Positions 28,037 through 38,401 of a stretch of DNA of 64,000 bases are shown here, piece after piece. Below the pieces are notes generated by a model. That model made no database searches. It saw only the letters and a program-made list of their open reading frames with translations, and was not told the DNA's origin. The position numbers and the translations under genes were made by a program. This stretch comes from Herbidospora galbida. GTDB taxonomy: Bacteria; Actinomycetota; Actinomycetes; Streptosporangiales; Streptosporangiaceae. The stretch's first letter is position 1; each line of letters begins with the position of its first letter. The DNA is taken from positions 62,001-126,000 of the forward strand of contig NZ_SZQA01000008.1 in NCBI RefSeq assembly GCF_005233835.1, in the 5' to 3' direction.

Positions 28037-28762
28037 CTACCAGCGGCCGGTGCGGGTCATCAGGACCGCTGCCGCCGCGACCCCCGCCGTCGACGTGCGC
28101 AGCACCGTCGGCCCCAGCAGGGCCGGAAGTGCCCCCGCCGCGCGGAAACGCGTGATCTCCTCGTCGGACACGCCGCCCTCAGGACCCACCACCAGGACGA
28201 TGTCGCCCTTCTCCGGCAGTTCCACGCGGGAGAGCGGTTCGGCCGCCTCCTCGTGGAGGACCACGGCCAGCGCGGCGGACTCCAGCAGGGCCGCCACCTG
28301 GTTCGTGGAGGCCGGTTCCAGAATCTCCGGCAGGTGGAAGCGCCGCGCCTGCTTTCCGGCCTCGCGCGCCGTCGAGCGCCAGCGGGCCAGTGACTTGGCC
28401 GCGCGGTCGCCCTTCCACTGGGTGATCGACCGGGAGGCCGACCAGGGCACGATCGCGTCGACTCCGGCCTCGGTCATCATCTCCACGGCCAGCTCGCCCC
28501 GGTCGCCCTTCGGCAACCCCTGCACGACCACCAGGCGCGGCGAGGGCGGCGGGATCTCGTACACGCGAAGGACCGTGAGGTCGAGGTGGTCTTTGCCGGC
28601 CGCGTCGACCGTGCACTCGGCCACCCGGCCCGCGCCGTCGGTCACGTCGACGCGCTCGCCCGCCGTGATGCGGCGGACGGCCGCCGCGTGGCGGCCCTCG
28701 GGCCCGGCCAGGGTCAGGCGCGGGCCCGGGGTGACCTCACCCAGGAAGACGGGGACGGTCAT
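28037..28762 (-). CDS. rsmE: 16S rRNA m3U1498 methyltransferase RsmE
   Basis: 241 residues. An N-terminal PUA-like barrel ([18 protein letters not shown]...[11 protein letters not shown]) precedes a C-terminal SPOUT knot with [35 protein letters not shown] and [16 protein letters not shown]. It methylates U1498 in the 16S decoding region. ATG 28762 overlaps the dnaJ stop as ATGA. Last gene of the hrcA-dnaJ-rsmE operon. Confidence 0.95.
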   Translation of the reverse strand: MTVPVFLGEVTPGPRLTLAGPEGRHAAAVRRITAGERVDVTDGAGRVAECTVDAAGKDHLDLTVLRVYEIPPPSPRLVVVQGLPKGDRGELAVEMMTEAGVDAIVPWSASRSITQWKGDRAAKSLARWRSTAREAGKQARRFHLPEILEPASTNQVAALLESAALAVVLHEEAAEPLSRVELPEKGDIVLVVGPEGGVSDEEITRFRAAGALPALLGPTVLRTSTAGVAAAAVLMTRTGRW

Positions 28763-29886
28763 CGGCCGTTGAACGCGTCCTTCAGGCGGGAGAAGAAGCC
28801 CTGCTGGCCCGGGGCGAACTTGCCGGGCGGGCGCTCCTCGCCGCGCAGCTGGGACAGCTTCCGGAGGAGTTCCTCCTGCTCCGGGTCGAGCTTCAGCGGG
28901 GTCTCGACGTTGACGTGGATCAGCAGGTCGCCCCGCCCGCTCTCGTTGAGGCGCTGGACGCCCCGCGCGTAGAGCGGGATGACCTGGCCCGACTGGGTGC
29001 CGGGGCGGACGTCGATCTGTTCGGGGCCGTCGAGGGTCTCCATGGTCAGCGAGGTGCCCAGGGCTGCGGCGGTCATGGGGATCGAGACGGTGCAGTGGAG
29101 GTCGTCGCCGCGGCGTTCGAACGTCGGGTGGGGGCGCTCCACGATCTCCAGGAACAGGTCGCCGGGAGGGCCGCCGCCGGGGCCGACCTCGCCCTCGCCC
29201 GCGAGCTGGATGTGGGTGCCGTCTTCGACGCCCGCCGGAATGCGGACCTTGATGGTCCGGCGGGTGCGGACGCGGCCGTCGCCGGAGCACTCCTGGCAGG
29301 GGTGGCGGATGACGCTGCCGAAGCCGCCGCACTGGGGGCACGGGCGCGAGGTCATGACCTGGCCCAGGAACGAGCGGGTCACCTGGGAGACCTCCCCCCG
29401 GCCGTGGCACATGTCGCAGGTGTCGGGGTGGGTGCCGGCCGCGGCGCCGGAGCCCTGGCAGACCTCGCAGAGGATCGCGGTGTCGACCACGAGCTCGCGG
29501 GTGGTGCCGAAGCCCGACTCGGCCAGGTCGAGTTCGACCCGGATCGTCGCGTTACGGCCTCGGCGGGCCCTCGAACGGGGGCCGCGCGAGGCGGAGGCCG
29601 TACCGAAGAAGGCGTCCATGATGTCGCTGAACGGGAAGCCCGCCCCGAAGCCCGCACCGGCGCCCGCGCCGCCGAAGGGGTCGCCGCCCATGTCGTGCAT
29701 CTGCCGCTTCTGGGGGTCGGAGAGCACCTCGTAGGCCGCGGTGATCTCCTTGAAGCGCTCCTGCGTCGCCGGGTCGGGGTTGACGTCGGGATGCAGTTCA
29801 CGGGCCAGTCGGCGGTAGGCCTTCTTGATCTCTTCCTGGCTCGCGTCGCGGCGTACGCCGAGGGTGGCGTAATAGTCCTTGGCCAC
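28759..29886 (-). CDS. dnaJ: Chaperone DnaJ (DnaJ2 type)
   Basis: 375 residues. The J domain (1-70) has the HPD motif in [10 protein letters not shown]. The short Gly/Phe linker is followed by four CxxCxGxG zinc repeats: [24 protein letters not shown] and CQECSGDG. C-terminal substrate domains follow. It has a GTG start (CAC 29884-29886), two bases after the hrcA stop. Co-chaperone of DnaK, made with HrcA under heat-shock control. Confidence 0.96.
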   Translation of the reverse strand: MAKDYYATLGVRRDASQEEIKKAYRRLARELHPDVNPDPATQERFKEITAAYEVLSDPQKRQMHDMGGDPFGGAGAGAGFGAGFPFSDIMDAFFGTASASRGPRSRARRGRNATIRVELDLAESGFGTTRELVVDTAILCEVCQGSGAAAGTHPDTCDMCHGRGEVSQVTRSFLGQVMTSRPCPQCGGFGSVIRHPCQECSGDGRVRTRRTIKVRIPAGVEDGTHIQLAGEGEVGPGGGPPGDLFLEIVERPHPTFERRGDDLHCTVSIPMTAAALGTSLTMETLDGPEQIDVRPGTQSGQVIPLYARGVQRLNESGRGDLLIHVNVETPLKLDPEQEELLRKLSQLRGEERPPGKFAPGQQGFFSRLKDAFNGR

Positions 29887-30900
29887 TTATGACCCCGCCA
29901 GGATCTGGCCGACATAGCGCGCGACCGCGCGCACCGCACCCATCGTCACCGGATAATCCATTCGCGTCGGGCCCAGCACTCCGAGCCGGGCCAGTTCCTT
30001 GTCTCCCGCGCCGTATCCGGCGGCCACGATCGAGGTGCCGCGCAGACCGGTGTAGGGGTTCTCCGAGCCGATCCGGACGGTCAGCTCGGACAGGTCGTCG
30101 GTCTCGCCGAGGAGGCGCATCAGGACGACCTGCTCCTCCAGGGCCTCCAGCACGTCGCGCAGGCCGATGGTGAAATCGGCGGCGGCGAGGTTGGCGGCCC
30201 CGGCGAACACGATCTTCTCTTCATGCCGTTCGACCAGGGTCTCCAGGATCACCGAAAGGATCGTGGCGGCCACCGGCCGGTCTTCTGGGGACAGACGTTC
30301 GGGCAGCGCGGCCACGGTCTCGGGGACCTTGGACAGCCCGCAGCCGTCGAGCGCCGCGTTGAGCACGGCGCGCAGATGGGACACCCGGTCGTCGCCGATC
30401 ACTTCGGGCAGGTCGACCACCCGCTGCTCGACGCGGCCGGTGTTGGTGATCAGGACCAGCATCACCCGCGTGTCGGCCAGCGGCACGATCTCCACGTGGC
30501 GGACCGTCGAGCGGGTCAGCGAGGGGTATTGGACGACCGCGACGTGCCGGGTCAGCTGCGCGAGCAGCCGGACCGTCCGCATGACGATCTCGTCGAGGTC
30601 GAGCGTACCGGCCAGGAACGTCTCGATGGCCCGTCGTTCGGCGCCCGAGAGGGGCTTGACCTGGGACAGCCGGTCGACGAACAGCCGGTAGCCCTTGTCG
30701 GTCGGAACCCGCCCCGCGCTCGTGTGGGGCTGGTGGATGTAGCCGCCGTCTTCGAGGGCCGCCATGTCGTTGCGGATGGTGGCCGGCGAGACTCCGAGGT
30801 TGTGCCGATCGGCCAGCGCCTTGGAACCCACGGGCTCGTTGGTGGAGACGTAGTCTTCGACGATCGCCCGCAGCACCGCCAGCTTCCGGTCGTCAAGCAC
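29887..30900 (-). CDS. hrcA: Heat-inducible transcriptional repressor HrcA
   Basis: 337 residues. The N-terminal winged helix [31 protein letters not shown] leads into [37 protein letters not shown], the HrcA signature. A GAF-like dimer domain follows. GTG 30900 is chosen because GGAGGTGA lies right upstream and a CIRCE operator lies before it. A longer ATG start at 31005 would sit upstream of the operator. It represses its own operon by binding CIRCE. Confidence 0.95.
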   Translation of the reverse strand: MLDDRKLAVLRAIVEDYVSTNEPVGSKALADRHNLGVSPATIRNDMAALEDGGYIHQPHTSAGRVPTDKGYRLFVDRLSQVKPLSGAERRAIETFLAGTLDLDEIVMRTVRLLAQLTRHVAVVQYPSLTRSTVRHVEIVPLADTRVMLVLITNTGRVEQRVVDLPEVIGDDRVSHLRAVLNAALDGCGLSKVPETVAALPERLSPEDRPVAATILSVILETLVERHEEKIVFAGAANLAAADFTIGLRDVLEALEEQVVLMRLLGETDDLSELTVRIGSENPYTGLRGTSIVAAGYGAGDKELARLGVLGPTRMDYPVTMGAVRAVARYVGQILAGS

Positions 30901-30912
30901 GTTCTCACCTCC

Positions 30913-30939
30913 CTGGCACTCTGTGTTCCCGAGTGCCAA
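30913..30939 (-). promoter_or_regulatory. CIRCE operator
   Basis: CTGGCACTC-N9-GAGTGCCAA, the CIRCE layout with 9-bp arms and 9-bp spacer. It differs from consensus TTAGCACTC mainly by the G in place of A. It lies 12 bp upstream of the hrcA start and partly overlaps its 5' region. Confidence 0.88.
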
Positions 30940-31019
30940 GTGTACGGCCACCGCTCCCAGGGTGCGATAACACAGCCGGGCACGGACGCAACAAGCCGAC
31001 TGCAAATACGTCGCAAGTC

Positions 31020-31679
31020 ATGAATCACACAATGTCTCCCATGACCGCTCAATATGGCCAGAACTATGGCCAGCAGCCCCACCCTTACTACGGCGCCCCC
31101 CAGTCCCCCTACGGCGCCCCGCCCCCGCAGGGACCGGTCCGTCCCAGGATCCTCTGGATCGTGCTGGCCTGGCTTCTCTTCATCGTGATGTCCGTCGCCG
31201 GGGTCTTCGCCTTCGCCGGCGGCCTCTTCTCGTCCATCGCCGACGTGGCCCCCACCACGACCTTCTCCTCCGGCGAGACCGTCAAGGTGAACCTCGACCC
31301 GGCGCAGAAGCCGGCCATCTGGGCCGCCGCCGACCAGCCGACCGACGTGCAGTGCCAGGTCACCGGGGGCAGCGCGGACGACAAGATCACCCTGACGAAG
31401 GGGATCGGCGAGCAGACCGTCACCGTCGACGGCACCAGGTGGGAGCTGCTGTTCTCGGTCGGCGTCCCGGCGGCCGGTGAATACCAGGCCTCCTGCGACG
31501 GCGAGGGCGTGCGCTTCGGCGTCGGCAAGGAACTGATCTCGGCGGCCGGCGGCCTGGTGGGCGGCACCGCGCTGCTGCTCGGCCTGCCCTCGCTCGGTTT
31601 CCTGATCGCCGTGCTGACCACCATCGTCGTGCTGGTGCGGCGCTCCCGCGCCCGCCGCCGGATGATGGGGATGTACTAA
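31020..31679 (+). CDS. Two-helix membrane protein with Gly/Tyr/Pro-rich N-terminus
   Basis: 219 residues. The N-terminal 45 residues are Gln/Tyr/Gly/Pro-rich (QYGQNYGQQPHPYYGAP). TM1 is at about 46-70 (ILWIVLAWLLFIVMSVAGVF). A beta-rich extracellular domain of about 110 residues with two Cys (VQCQVTG and ASCDGEG) follows, then TM2 at about 180-203 and a basic tail. No family was recognised. Starts at 31020, 31032 and 31041 are all possible. It is divergent from hrcA and just upstream of the DUF3097 gene. Confidence 0.7.
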   Translation: MNHTMSPMTAQYGQNYGQQPHPYYGAPQSPYGAPPPQGPVRPRILWIVLAWLLFIVMSVAGVFAFAGGLFSSIADVAPTTTFSSGETVKVNLDPAQKPAIWAAADQPTDVQCQVTGGSADDKITLTKGIGEQTVTVDGTRWELLFSVGVPAAGEYQASCDGEGVRFGVGKELISAAGGLVGGTALLLGLPSLGFLIAVLTTIVVLVRRSRARRRMMGMY

Positions 31680-31682
31680 CGT
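31677..31682 (+). promoter_or_regulatory. -10 hexamer TAACGT of the DUF3097 gene
   Basis: TAACGT overlaps the previous stop codon and lies 7 nt before ATG 31690, predicting a leaderless transcript. Confidence 0.5.
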
Positions 31683-31689
31683 TCGCGGC

Positions 31690-32496
31690 ATGTACGAGCG
31701 GGACGTGCTCTCCGGAGACTGGCGGCGCCCCAAGAAGGGGACGATCCCGCAGATCCCAGCCGAGCTCGACCTCGTGGTCGAGTGGGCCGACGACGGGTTC
31801 TGCGGGGCGGTGGTGACCTGCGACAAGGAGGCCGTCACCCTGGAAGACCGGTTCGGGCGACGACGGCTGTTCCCCCTGGAACCCGCCGCCTTCCTCCTGG
31901 AGGGGAGGCCCGTCACGCTCGTCCGTCCCCAGGCCAGACCGCAGGGCCCGAGGCGCAGCGCCTCGGGTTCCATCGCGGTCGAGGGCCTGAAGGCCCAGGT
32001 GGCCAAGGAGAGCAGGATCTACGTCGAGGGCGTCCACGACGCCGCGCTCGTGGAGAAGATCTGGGGCCACGACCTCCGGGTGGAGGGCGTGGTCGTCGAA
32101 TACCTCGAAGGCGTCGACCACCTGCCCGAGATCGTCGCCGAGTTCGGCCCGGAGCCCGGCCGCCGGCTCGGCGTGCTGGTCGACCATCTCGTCCCCGGCT
32201 CCAAGGAGAGCCGGATCGCCGCCCAGGTCGCGGGCCCCCACGTGCTGGTGGCGGGCCATCCGTTCGTGGACGTCTGGCAGGCGGTCAAGCCCGCCGTGCT
32301 GGGGATCGGGGCGTGGCCGGAGGTGCCGCGCGGGATCCCGTGGAAAGAGGGCGTGATCGCCGCCCTGGGCTGGCGGATGGAGCCGCCGGACGCGTGGCGG
32401 CACATCCTCGGCCGCGTGAACAGCTACGCCGACCTGGAGCCCGAACTGCTGGGCCGGGTCGAGGAGCTCATCGACTTCGTCACGTCAGATCCCTGA
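31690..32496 (+). CDS. DUF3097 family protein
   Basis: 268 residues. The N-terminal part has DVLSGDWRRPKKGTIPQIPAELDLVVEW. The central segment VAKESRIYVEGVHDAALVEKIWGHDLR...VEYLEGVDHLPEIV then resembles a Toprim-like fold, with the acidic pair in LGVLVDHLVPGSKESRIA. This is the actinobacterial DUF3097 family, function unknown. Its usual place beside hemW and hrcA is kept. It overlaps the hemW end by 17 bp. Confidence 0.85.
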   Translation: MYERDVLSGDWRRPKKGTIPQIPAELDLVVEWADDGFCGAVVTCDKEAVTLEDRFGRRRLFPLEPAAFLLEGRPVTLVRPQARPQGPRRSASGSIAVEGLKAQVAKESRIYVEGVHDAALVEKIWGHDLRVEGVVVEYLEGVDHLPEIVAEFGPEPGRRLGVLVDHLVPGSKESRIAAQVAGPHVLVAGHPFVDVWQAVKPAVLGIGAWPEVPRGIPWKEGVIAALGWRMEPPDAWRHILGRVNSYADLEPELLGRVEELIDFVTSDP

Positions 32497-33697
32497 CGAC
32501 CGCGTCGGCCAGCAGGCGGCCCTGGAGGGTGAGCACCGCGCGGCCCTTCTTGAACGCCTCGACGTCGAGCAGCCCGCCCGCGAGCGCCTTGGCCGCCGCC
32601 GGTCTGACCTCTCTGGCCAGGTCGTCGAGGGGGTAGCCGTCGACCAGGCGGAGTTCGAGCATGACGCGTTCGAGATTGCGCTCCTCGGCCGAGGTCTGTT
32701 CCCGGGCGTGGGCGGGTGAGTGGCCCTGGGCCAGGCGGGCGGCGTAGGTCGACGGGTGTTTGACGTTCCACCAGCGCACGCCGCCGACGTGGCTGTGTGC
32801 CCCCGGGCCGGCGCCCCACCAGTCGGCGCCCGACCAGTAGAGCAGGTTGTGGCGGCAGCGGGCCTTCTCGCTGGTGGCCCAGTTGGAGACCTCGTACCAG
32901 GAGAAGCCGGCCTTGGTCAGGAGTTCGTCGGCGATCAGGTAGCGGTCGGCGGCGACGTCGTCGTCGGGCATGGGCAGGGCGCCCCGCTTGATCTGGTTGG
33001 CCAGGCGGGTGCCGGTCTCGACGATCAGCGAGTAGGCCGACACGTGGTCGGGGCCGGTCTCGATCGCTGCCTCCAGTGAAGCCCGCCAGTCGTCGTCGGT
33101 CTCGCCCGGGGTGCCGTAGATCAGGTCGAGGTTGACGTGGCCGAAGCCCGCCTCCTTCGCCTCCTGTACGGCCTGCGCCGCGCGCCCCGGGGTGTGCTTG
33201 CGCTCCAGCACCCGCAGCACGTGGTCGCTGGCGCTCTGCATGCCGAAGGAGATGCGGTTGAGCCCGCCCTCACGGAGGGCCGCCAGCTCGCGGGGGCCGA
33301 CCGATTCGGGGTTGGCCTCGGTGGTGACCTCGGCGTCGTGGTGGATGCCGAACTCCTCGTGGACGGCCCGGAGGATGCGTACGAGATCGTCGGGAGGCAG
33401 GAGCGTGGGGGTGCCGCCACCGAAGAACACGGTCGAGACGGGCAGGTCGACGTCGCCGAGCACCCGGCGGGCCAGCCGGATCTCCTCGATCGCGGTGTCG
33501 GCGTAAGCGCTTTGCGATGCCCCGGAACCTAGCTCCGACGCCGTGTAGGTGTTGAAGTCGCAGTAGCCGCACCGGGTCGCGCAGAAGGGGACGTGCACAT
33601 AGAAACCGAACGGACGCTCGCCCAGCGCGGCGAGCGCCGCGGACGGCAGTTCACCGGACGTGGGGACGGGTTCACCGTCGGGGAGCACGGAGGGCAT
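32480..33697 (-). CDS. hemW: Heme chaperone HemW (radical SAM)
   Basis: 405 residues. Radical-SAM cluster motif CATRCGYCDF (CxxxCxxC), then STVFFGGGTPTLLP. The HemW-specific region HNLLYWSGADWWGAGPGAHSHV is present, separating it from HemN. A C-terminal winged domain follows. HemW is a heme-binding chaperone, not coproporphyrinogen oxidase. ATG 33697 is preferred over 33751 because the longer form adds a non-conserved leader. It overlaps the DUF3097 gene convergently. Confidence 0.93.
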   Translation of the reverse strand: MPSVLPDGEPVPTSGELPSAALAALGERPFGFYVHVPFCATRCGYCDFNTYTASELGSGASQSAYADTAIEEIRLARRVLGDVDLPVSTVFFGGGTPTLLPPDDLVRILRAVHEEFGIHHDAEVTTEANPESVGPRELAALREGGLNRISFGMQSASDHVLRVLERKHTPGRAAQAVQEAKEAGFGHVNLDLIYGTPGETDDDWRASLEAAIETGPDHVSAYSLIVETGTRLANQIKRGALPMPDDDVAADRYLIADELLTKAGFSWYEVSNWATSEKARCRHNLLYWSGADWWGAGPGAHSHVGGVRWWNVKHPSTYAARLAQGHSPAHAREQTSAEERNLERVMLELRLVDGYPLDDLAREVRPAAAKALAGGLLDVEAFKKGRAVLTLQGRLLADAVVRDLT

Positions 33698-33772
33698 CCG
33701 CCCAGTCTGCCCGATGCCGGGAGGTTCATTGACGCGGTCATGTGGACGCATTTATGATCCCGGCAAACTTAC

Positions 33773-33785
33773 AGGAAACTTTCCT
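33773..33785 (+). promoter_or_regulatory. AGGAAA-C-TTTCCT palindrome before chitinase
   Basis: A perfect 13-bp palindrome 32 bp before the chitinase GTG, adjacent to TATAAG (33785-33790), a potential -10. It is likely an operator for a sugar-responsive regulator, possibly ROK-type. The consensus of DasR (ACTGGTCTAGACCA-like) is not matched. Confidence 0.55.
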
Positions 33786-33817
33786 ATAAGAAATGCCTCC
33801 TAGCAGCGGAGACAACA

Positions 33818-35083
33818 GTGCCGAGACTTCGCACCCCCCTTCTGTTAGCCCTGGTGGCCGGCCTCGTCGCCACCGCCGCGCCCGCTCCGGCCCAGGCCTC
33901 GACCGGTGACTCGGGATACAAGCGGGTGGCCTACTTCATCCAGTGGGGCATCTACGGCCGCAACTACCACGTCAAGGACATGGTGACGACCGGCGCCGCC
34001 GCCAAGCTCACCCACATCAACTACGCCTTCGGCTTCGTCAACCAGGGCGGCGAGTGCTACTCGGCCGACCCGTGGGCCGACTGGCAGCGCCCCGTCCCGG
34101 CCGAGCAGAGCGTCGACGGCGTGGCCGACGACGGCACCGGCGCGATCGCCGGCAACCTCAACCAGCTCAAGAAGCTGAAGGCCAAGTACCCGAGCCTCAA
34201 GGTCCTGATCTCGCTGGGCGGCTGGACCGGCTCCAAGTGGTTCTCCGACGCCGTCCTCACCCCCGAGGCCCGCACCAAGCTGGCCTCCTCGTGCATCGAC
34301 CTGTGGCTGAAGGGCAACCTGCCCGGCACCGCCCCCGGCGCGGGCGCGGGCGTCTTCGACGGCATCGACCTCGACTGGGAGTGGCCCGGTTCGTCCGGTG
34401 AGGTCGGCAACGTGATCCGCCCCGAGGACAAGCAGAACTTCACGCTGTTCCTGGCCGAGCTGCGCCGCCAGATGAACCAGTACAACAAGAAGCACGAGCT
34501 CACCGCCTTCCTCCCCGCCGCCGCCGCCAAGATCGACGCCGGCTTCGAGGTCAAGAAGGTCTTCTCCTACCTCGACTTCGCCACCGTCCAGGGCTACGAC
34601 CTGCACGGCTCGTGGGAGCAGGTGACCGGCCACAACGGCAACCTGTTCACCGACCGCAAGGACCCGAACGCGGTCAAGTTCAGCGTCGACCAGACGGTCA
34701 AGGACTACCTGACCCGCGGCGCCCCCAAGAAGAAGATCGTCGTCGGCGTCCCGTTCTACGGCCAGGGCTGGACCGGCGTCACCGCCGGCGGCAACGGCCT
34801 CTGGAAGCCCGCCACCGGCCCCGCCCCCGGCAAGTGGGCCAACGGCACCGACGACTACAAGGACATCGTCAACAAGCCCGGCAAGCGCCACCGCGACCTG
34901 CTGACCGGCGCGCTGTGGCTGTACGACGGCAACGAGTTCTGGTCGTACGACGACCCGATCTCGCTCGTCGAGAAGGCGGCCTACATCCGCCTGAAGGGCC
35001 TCGGCGGCGCCATGATGTGGTCGATCGACCAGGACGACAGCAAGGCGTCTCTGACGACCGCGCTGTACAAGGTCCTGCGCTGA
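33818..35083 (+). CDS. Secreted GH18 chitinase
   Basis: 421 residues. A Sec signal peptide ends at APAQA-S (about 27). The single GH18 barrel carries SLGGWTGSKWF and the catalytic motif DGIDLDWEWP, with Asp 181/184/186 and the acid Glu 188. MMWSIDQDDS closes the barrel. There is no carbohydrate-binding module. It hydrolyses beta-1,4 bonds of chitin outside the cell. GTG start with GGAG about 6 nt upstream. It stands between hemW and lepA, genes usually adjacent, so it is an insertion there. Confidence 0.92.
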   Translation: MPRLRTPLLLALVAGLVATAAPAPAQASTGDSGYKRVAYFIQWGIYGRNYHVKDMVTTGAAAKLTHINYAFGFVNQGGECYSADPWADWQRPVPAEQSVDGVADDGTGAIAGNLNQLKKLKAKYPSLKVLISLGGWTGSKWFSDAVLTPEARTKLASSCIDLWLKGNLPGTAPGAGAGVFDGIDLDWEWPGSSGEVGNVIRPEDKQNFTLFLAELRRQMNQYNKKHELTAFLPAAAAKIDAGFEVKKVFSYLDFATVQGYDLHGSWEQVTGHNGNLFTDRKDPNAVKFSVDQTVKDYLTRGAPKKKIVVGVPFYGQGWTGVTAGGNGLWKPATGPAPGKWANGTDDYKDIVNKPGKRHRDLLTGALWLYDGNEFWSYDDPISLVEKAAYIRLKGLGGAMMWSIDQDDSKASLTTALYKVLR

Positions 35084-35095
35084 CCTGAACGACGA

Positions 35096-35128
35096 GGGCC
35101 GGAGCGCAACTGGGTCGCGCTCCGGCCC
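35096..35128. terminator. Bidirectional terminator chitinase / lepA
   Basis: Perfect 12-bp stem GGGCCGGAGCGC (35096-35107) / GCGCTCCGGCCC (35117-35128) with a 9-nt loop, followed by TTCTTGCTTCTT on the plus strand. It serves both convergent genes. Confidence 0.85.
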
Positions 35129-35144
35129 TTCTTGCTTCTTGGTG

Positions 35145-36974
35145 CTACTTCTTGGCCTTTTCCGCGCCGCTCGAGTCGGTGCTGAGCGCCGCCACGAAAG
35201 CCTCTTGGGGGACTTCCACGCGGCCGACCATCTTCATGCGCTTCTTGCCCTCCTTCTGCTTCTCGAGAAGCTTGCGCTTGCGGGAGATGTCGCCGCCGTA
35301 GCACTTCGCCAGGACGTCTTTGCGGATCGCGCGGATGTTCTCGCGGGCGATCACGCGGGCGCCGATGGCGGCCTGGATGGGGACCTCGAACTGCTGCCTG
35401 GGGATCAGGTCTTTGAGCTTCTTGGCCATGTCGACGCCGTAGGCGTAGGACTTCTCGCGGTGGACGATGGCCGAGAAGGCGTCGACGGCCTCACCCTGGA
35501 GGAGGATGTCGACCTTGACCAGGTCGGAGTCCTGCTCGCCGGAGGGCTCGTAGTCGAGGGAGGCGTAGCCTCGCGTCTTGGACTTCAGCTGGTCGAAGAA
35601 GTCGAAGATGATCTCGCCCAGGGGCAGGGTGTAGCGGATCTCGACGCGGTCTTCGCTCAGGTAGTCCATGCCCTGGAGGGCGCCGCGGCGGCCCTGGCAG
35701 AGCTCCATGATGGCGCCGATGAACTCGGCGGGCGCCAGGACGGTCGCCTTCACGGTCGGCTCGTAGATCTCGGCGATCTTGCCCTCGGGGAACTCCGAGG
35801 GGTTGGTCACCGTGTGCTCGGTGCCGTCTTCCATGATGACGCGGTAGATGACGTTGGGGGCGGTCGAGATCAGGGCCAGGTTGAACTCGCGCTCCAGGCG
35901 CTCGCGCACGATCTCCATGTGGAGCAGGCCGAGGAAGCCGCAGCGGAAGCCGAAGCCCAGGGCCGCCGACGACTCGGGCTCGTAGACCAGGGCGGCGTCG
36001 TTGAGGCGGAGCTTGTCGAGCGCCTCGCGGAGCTCGGGGAAGTCGTCGCCGTCGATCGGGTAGAGGCCCGAGTAGACCATCGGACGGGGGTGCTCGTAGC
36101 CGCCGAGCGCCGCTTCGGCCGGCTTGGCGGCCGAGGTGACCGTGTCGCCCACCCGGGACTGGCGGACGTCCTTCACGCCGGTGATCAGGTAGCCCACCTC
36201 GCCGACGCCGAGGCCGAGGGCCGAGGGCAGCGGCTCGGGGCTGATGACGCCGATCTCCAGCGTCTCGTGCTGGGCCCGGGTCGACATCATGAGGATGCGC
36301 TCGCGCTTGCCCAGGTGGCCGTCCATCACCCGGACGTAGGTGACGACGCCCCGGTAGGTGTCGTAGACCGAGTCGAAGATGAGGGCCCGCGCGGGGGCGT
36401 CGGCGTCGCCGACCGGGGCGGGGATCGTGTCGACCACGTGGTCGAGCAGCTCCTTCACGCCCACGCCGGTCTTGCCCGAGACGCGCAGCACGTCGGAGGG
36501 CTCGCAGCCAATCAGGCCGGCCAGTTCCTCGGCGTACTTCTCCGGCTGGGCGGCCGGGAGGTCGATCTTGTTGAGGACCGGGATGATGTTGAGGTCGGCG
36601 TTCATGGCCAGGTAGAGGTTGGCCAGCGTCTGGGCCTCGATGCCCTGGGCGGCGTCGACCAGCAGGACCGCGCCCTCACACGCCTGGAGAGACCGCGACA
36701 CCTCATAGGTGAAGTCGACGTGGCCGGGCGTGTCGATCATGTTGAGCACGTGGCCGTTCCACGGCAGGCGGACCGCCTGGGACTTGATGGTGATGCCGCG
36801 CTCGCGCTCGATGTCCATCCGGTCGAGGTATTGGGCGCGCATGGACCGGTCGTCGACCACTCCGGTGATCTGGAGCATCCGGTCGGCAAGTGTTGACTTG
36901 CCGTGGTCGATGTGCGCGATGATGCAGAAATTGCGGATCAACGCGGGGTCGGTCTGGCCGGTCTGAGTGCGCAC
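35145..36974 (-). CDS. lepA: Elongation factor 4 (LepA)
   Basis: 609 residues. G1 [16 protein letters not shown]2 ERERGITI, G3 DTPGHVDF and G4 NKIDLP are present. The translocase domain and the LepA-specific C-terminus ([21 protein letters not shown]) follow. It back-translocates or remodels ribosomes during initiation and stress. GTG 36974 is chosen to match family N-termini ([20 protein letters not shown]). An ATG at 37034 would extend it by 20 residues, and no clear SD decides. It is divergent from the GH18-like gene. Confidence 0.94.
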   Translation of the reverse strand: MRTQTGQTDPALIRNFCIIAHIDHGKSTLADRMLQITGVVDDRSMRAQYLDRMDIERERGITIKSQAVRLPWNGHVLNMIDTPGHVDFTYEVSRSLQACEGAVLLVDAAQGIEAQTLANLYLAMNADLNIIPVLNKIDLPAAQPEKYAEELAGLIGCEPSDVLRVSGKTGVGVKELLDHVVDTIPAPVGDADAPARALIFDSVYDTYRGVVTYVRVMDGHLGKRERILMMSTRAQHETLEIGVISPEPLPSALGLGVGEVGYLITGVKDVRQSRVGDTVTSAAKPAEAALGGYEHPRPMVYSGLYPIDGDDFPELREALDKLRLNDAALVYEPESSAALGFGFRCGFLGLLHMEIVRERLEREFNLALISTAPNVIYRVIMEDGTEHTVTNPSEFPEGKIAEIYEPTVKATVLAPAEFIGAIMELCQGRRGALQGMDYLSEDRVEIRYTLPLGEIIFDFFDQLKSKTRGYASLDYEPSGEQDSDLVKVDILLQGEAVDAFSAIVHREKSYAYGVDMAKKLKDLIPRQQFEVPIQAAIGARVIARENIRAIRKDVLAKCYGGDISRKRKLLEKQKEGKKRMKMVGRVEVPQEAFVAALSTDSSGAEKAKK

Positions 36975-37048
36975 CGAAGTCCGTTTCAACTGGGATTGAG
37001 GCGATCGACGGCTGGCGGAGCAGCCACCCTCCATGGTCGCATGTCCCC

Positions 37049-38053
37049 ATGCTTGCCTCGACCACGCGCCGCCGTGTGCTGCTCGGCCTGTCGATTCTCG
37101 TGGCCGTCCCCCTGGTGCTGGCGGTGACCGGTATGGCCGTCTTACGCCTCGACTACCTGGGCACTCCCTCGCCCGCGGCGCGTTCGGCGGGGACCGACGC
37201 GTTGTGGATGGGGCACATGTGGGTCGACGGGCGGCGTACCGAGAAGGATCTCGAGGCGCTGAAGCCCCGTCTCACCCACATGCGGGACGTGTTCGTGCAC
37301 TCGGGGCCCTACGGCGCCGACGGGCGGCTCGATCCGAACCTCCACCCGAAGTCGCGTGACTTCCTGGCCTGGGCGCGGACCCATCTGCCGGGGGTCCGGG
37401 TGCTGCCGTGGCTGGGGCAGACGGTCAACGAGGACGACGAGGGCCACCTCGACCTCGACGACCCGGCCACCCGGGCGAACATCATCGCGGGGGCGCGGGA
37501 GATCGTGGCGCTCGGCTATGACGGCGTCCACTACAACTTCGAACCGGTCCTGGACGGCGACGCCGCGTACCTGAGCCTGCTGGAGGAGACGCGCCGGGCC
37601 ATCCCCCATGCCCGCATCTCCGTCGCCAGCCACCAGATCGAGCCCTTCCCCGGCGCGGTGACCGGCTGGAACGCGGTGGTCGGGCACGGGAAGTACTGGT
37701 CGGAGGGCTATTTCCGGAAGGTGGCCGAGCGGGTCGACCAGGTCGCGATCATGACCTACGACTCGTGGACGCCCCTCCAGACCGTCTACGGCGGCTGGGT
37801 GGCCCGCCAGGCGCGCAAGGCCTTCGCGCTGGCCCCCGAGTCGACGGGCGTGCTGATCGGCGCCCCTGCTTACCACGACCACAAGCTCGGCCTGACCGAC
37901 TACGCCGAAAGTGTGGAGATGGCGGCCGAGGGGCTCCGGCTGGTGATCAGCGAGACCCCGCGCAAGGACACGGGCCTGGCCCTCTACGTCGACTTCGCCG
38001 CCACCGAGGAGGATTGGACGGAGTACCGCGAGTCATGGGTGCTGGTATCCTAG
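37049..38053 (+). CDS. GH18-like protein with altered catalytic motif
   Basis: 334 residues. An N-terminal membrane anchor (about 10-31) is followed by a (beta/alpha)8-like domain. The strand-4 motif reads [11 protein letters not shown] against DGIDLDWE: Asp 158 and the acid Glu 165 are kept but the two middle Asp are His 161 and Asn 163. MTYDSW (M-x-Y-D) is also conserved. It may be a weak glycosidase or a sugar-binding pseudoenzyme. It is located between lepA and rpsT. No sign of transfer in base composition. Confidence 0.7.
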   Translation: MLASTTRRRVLLGLSILVAVPLVLAVTGMAVLRLDYLGTPSPAARSAGTDALWMGHMWVDGRRTEKDLEALKPRLTHMRDVFVHSGPYGADGRLDPNLHPKSRDFLAWARTHLPGVRVLPWLGQTVNEDDEGHLDLDDPATRANIIAGAREIVALGYDGVHYNFEPVLDGDAAYLSLLEETRRAIPHARISVASHQIEPFPGAVTGWNAVVGHGKYWSEGYFRKVAERVDQVAIMTYDSWTPLQTVYGGWVARQARKAFALAPESTGVLIGAPAYHDHKLGLTDYAESVEMAAEGLRLVISETPRKDTGLALYVDFAATEEDWTEYRESWVLVS

Positions 38054-38131
38054 ACAACTGCGTATGGCACGCCCTCTCACCGAGCCAGCGCGACCCATAC
38101 CGAAACCCAGACTTCTTTTTGAGGCTTCTTC

Positions 38132-38401
38132 GTGGCGAACATCAAGTCCCAGATCAAGCGCAACCGGCAGAACGAGAAGGCCCGGCAGCGCAACAAGGCC
38201 GTCAAGTCGTCCCTCAAGACGGCTGTCCGCAAGTTCCGCGAGGCCGCCGAGTCCGGCGACGCCGCCGCGGCGTCCGCGGCGATGCAGGCGGCCAGCCGCC
38301 AGCTCGACAAGGCCGTGAGCAAGGGCGTCATCCACAAGAACCAGGCCGCCAACCGCAAGTCGGCGATCGCCAAGCGCGCCGCCGCCCTCGCGGCCAGCTA
38401 A
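38132..38401 (+). CDS. rpsT: 30S ribosomal protein bS20
   Basis: 89 residues: [32 protein letters not shown], helical and basic, ending [15 protein letters not shown] start. A TATCCT at about 38046 near the end of the preceding gene could be its -10. Followed by a terminator at 38425-38458. Confidence 0.97.
   Translation: MANIKSQIKRNRQNEKARQRNKAVKSSLKTAVRKFREAAESGDAAAASAAMQAASRQLDKAVSKGVIHKNQAANRKSAIAKRAAALAAS

Noticed and set aside
30901-31005. Extended hrcA start at 31005
   Set aside because: It would place the CIRCE operator inside the coding region; GTG 30900 with GGAGGTGA is better supported.
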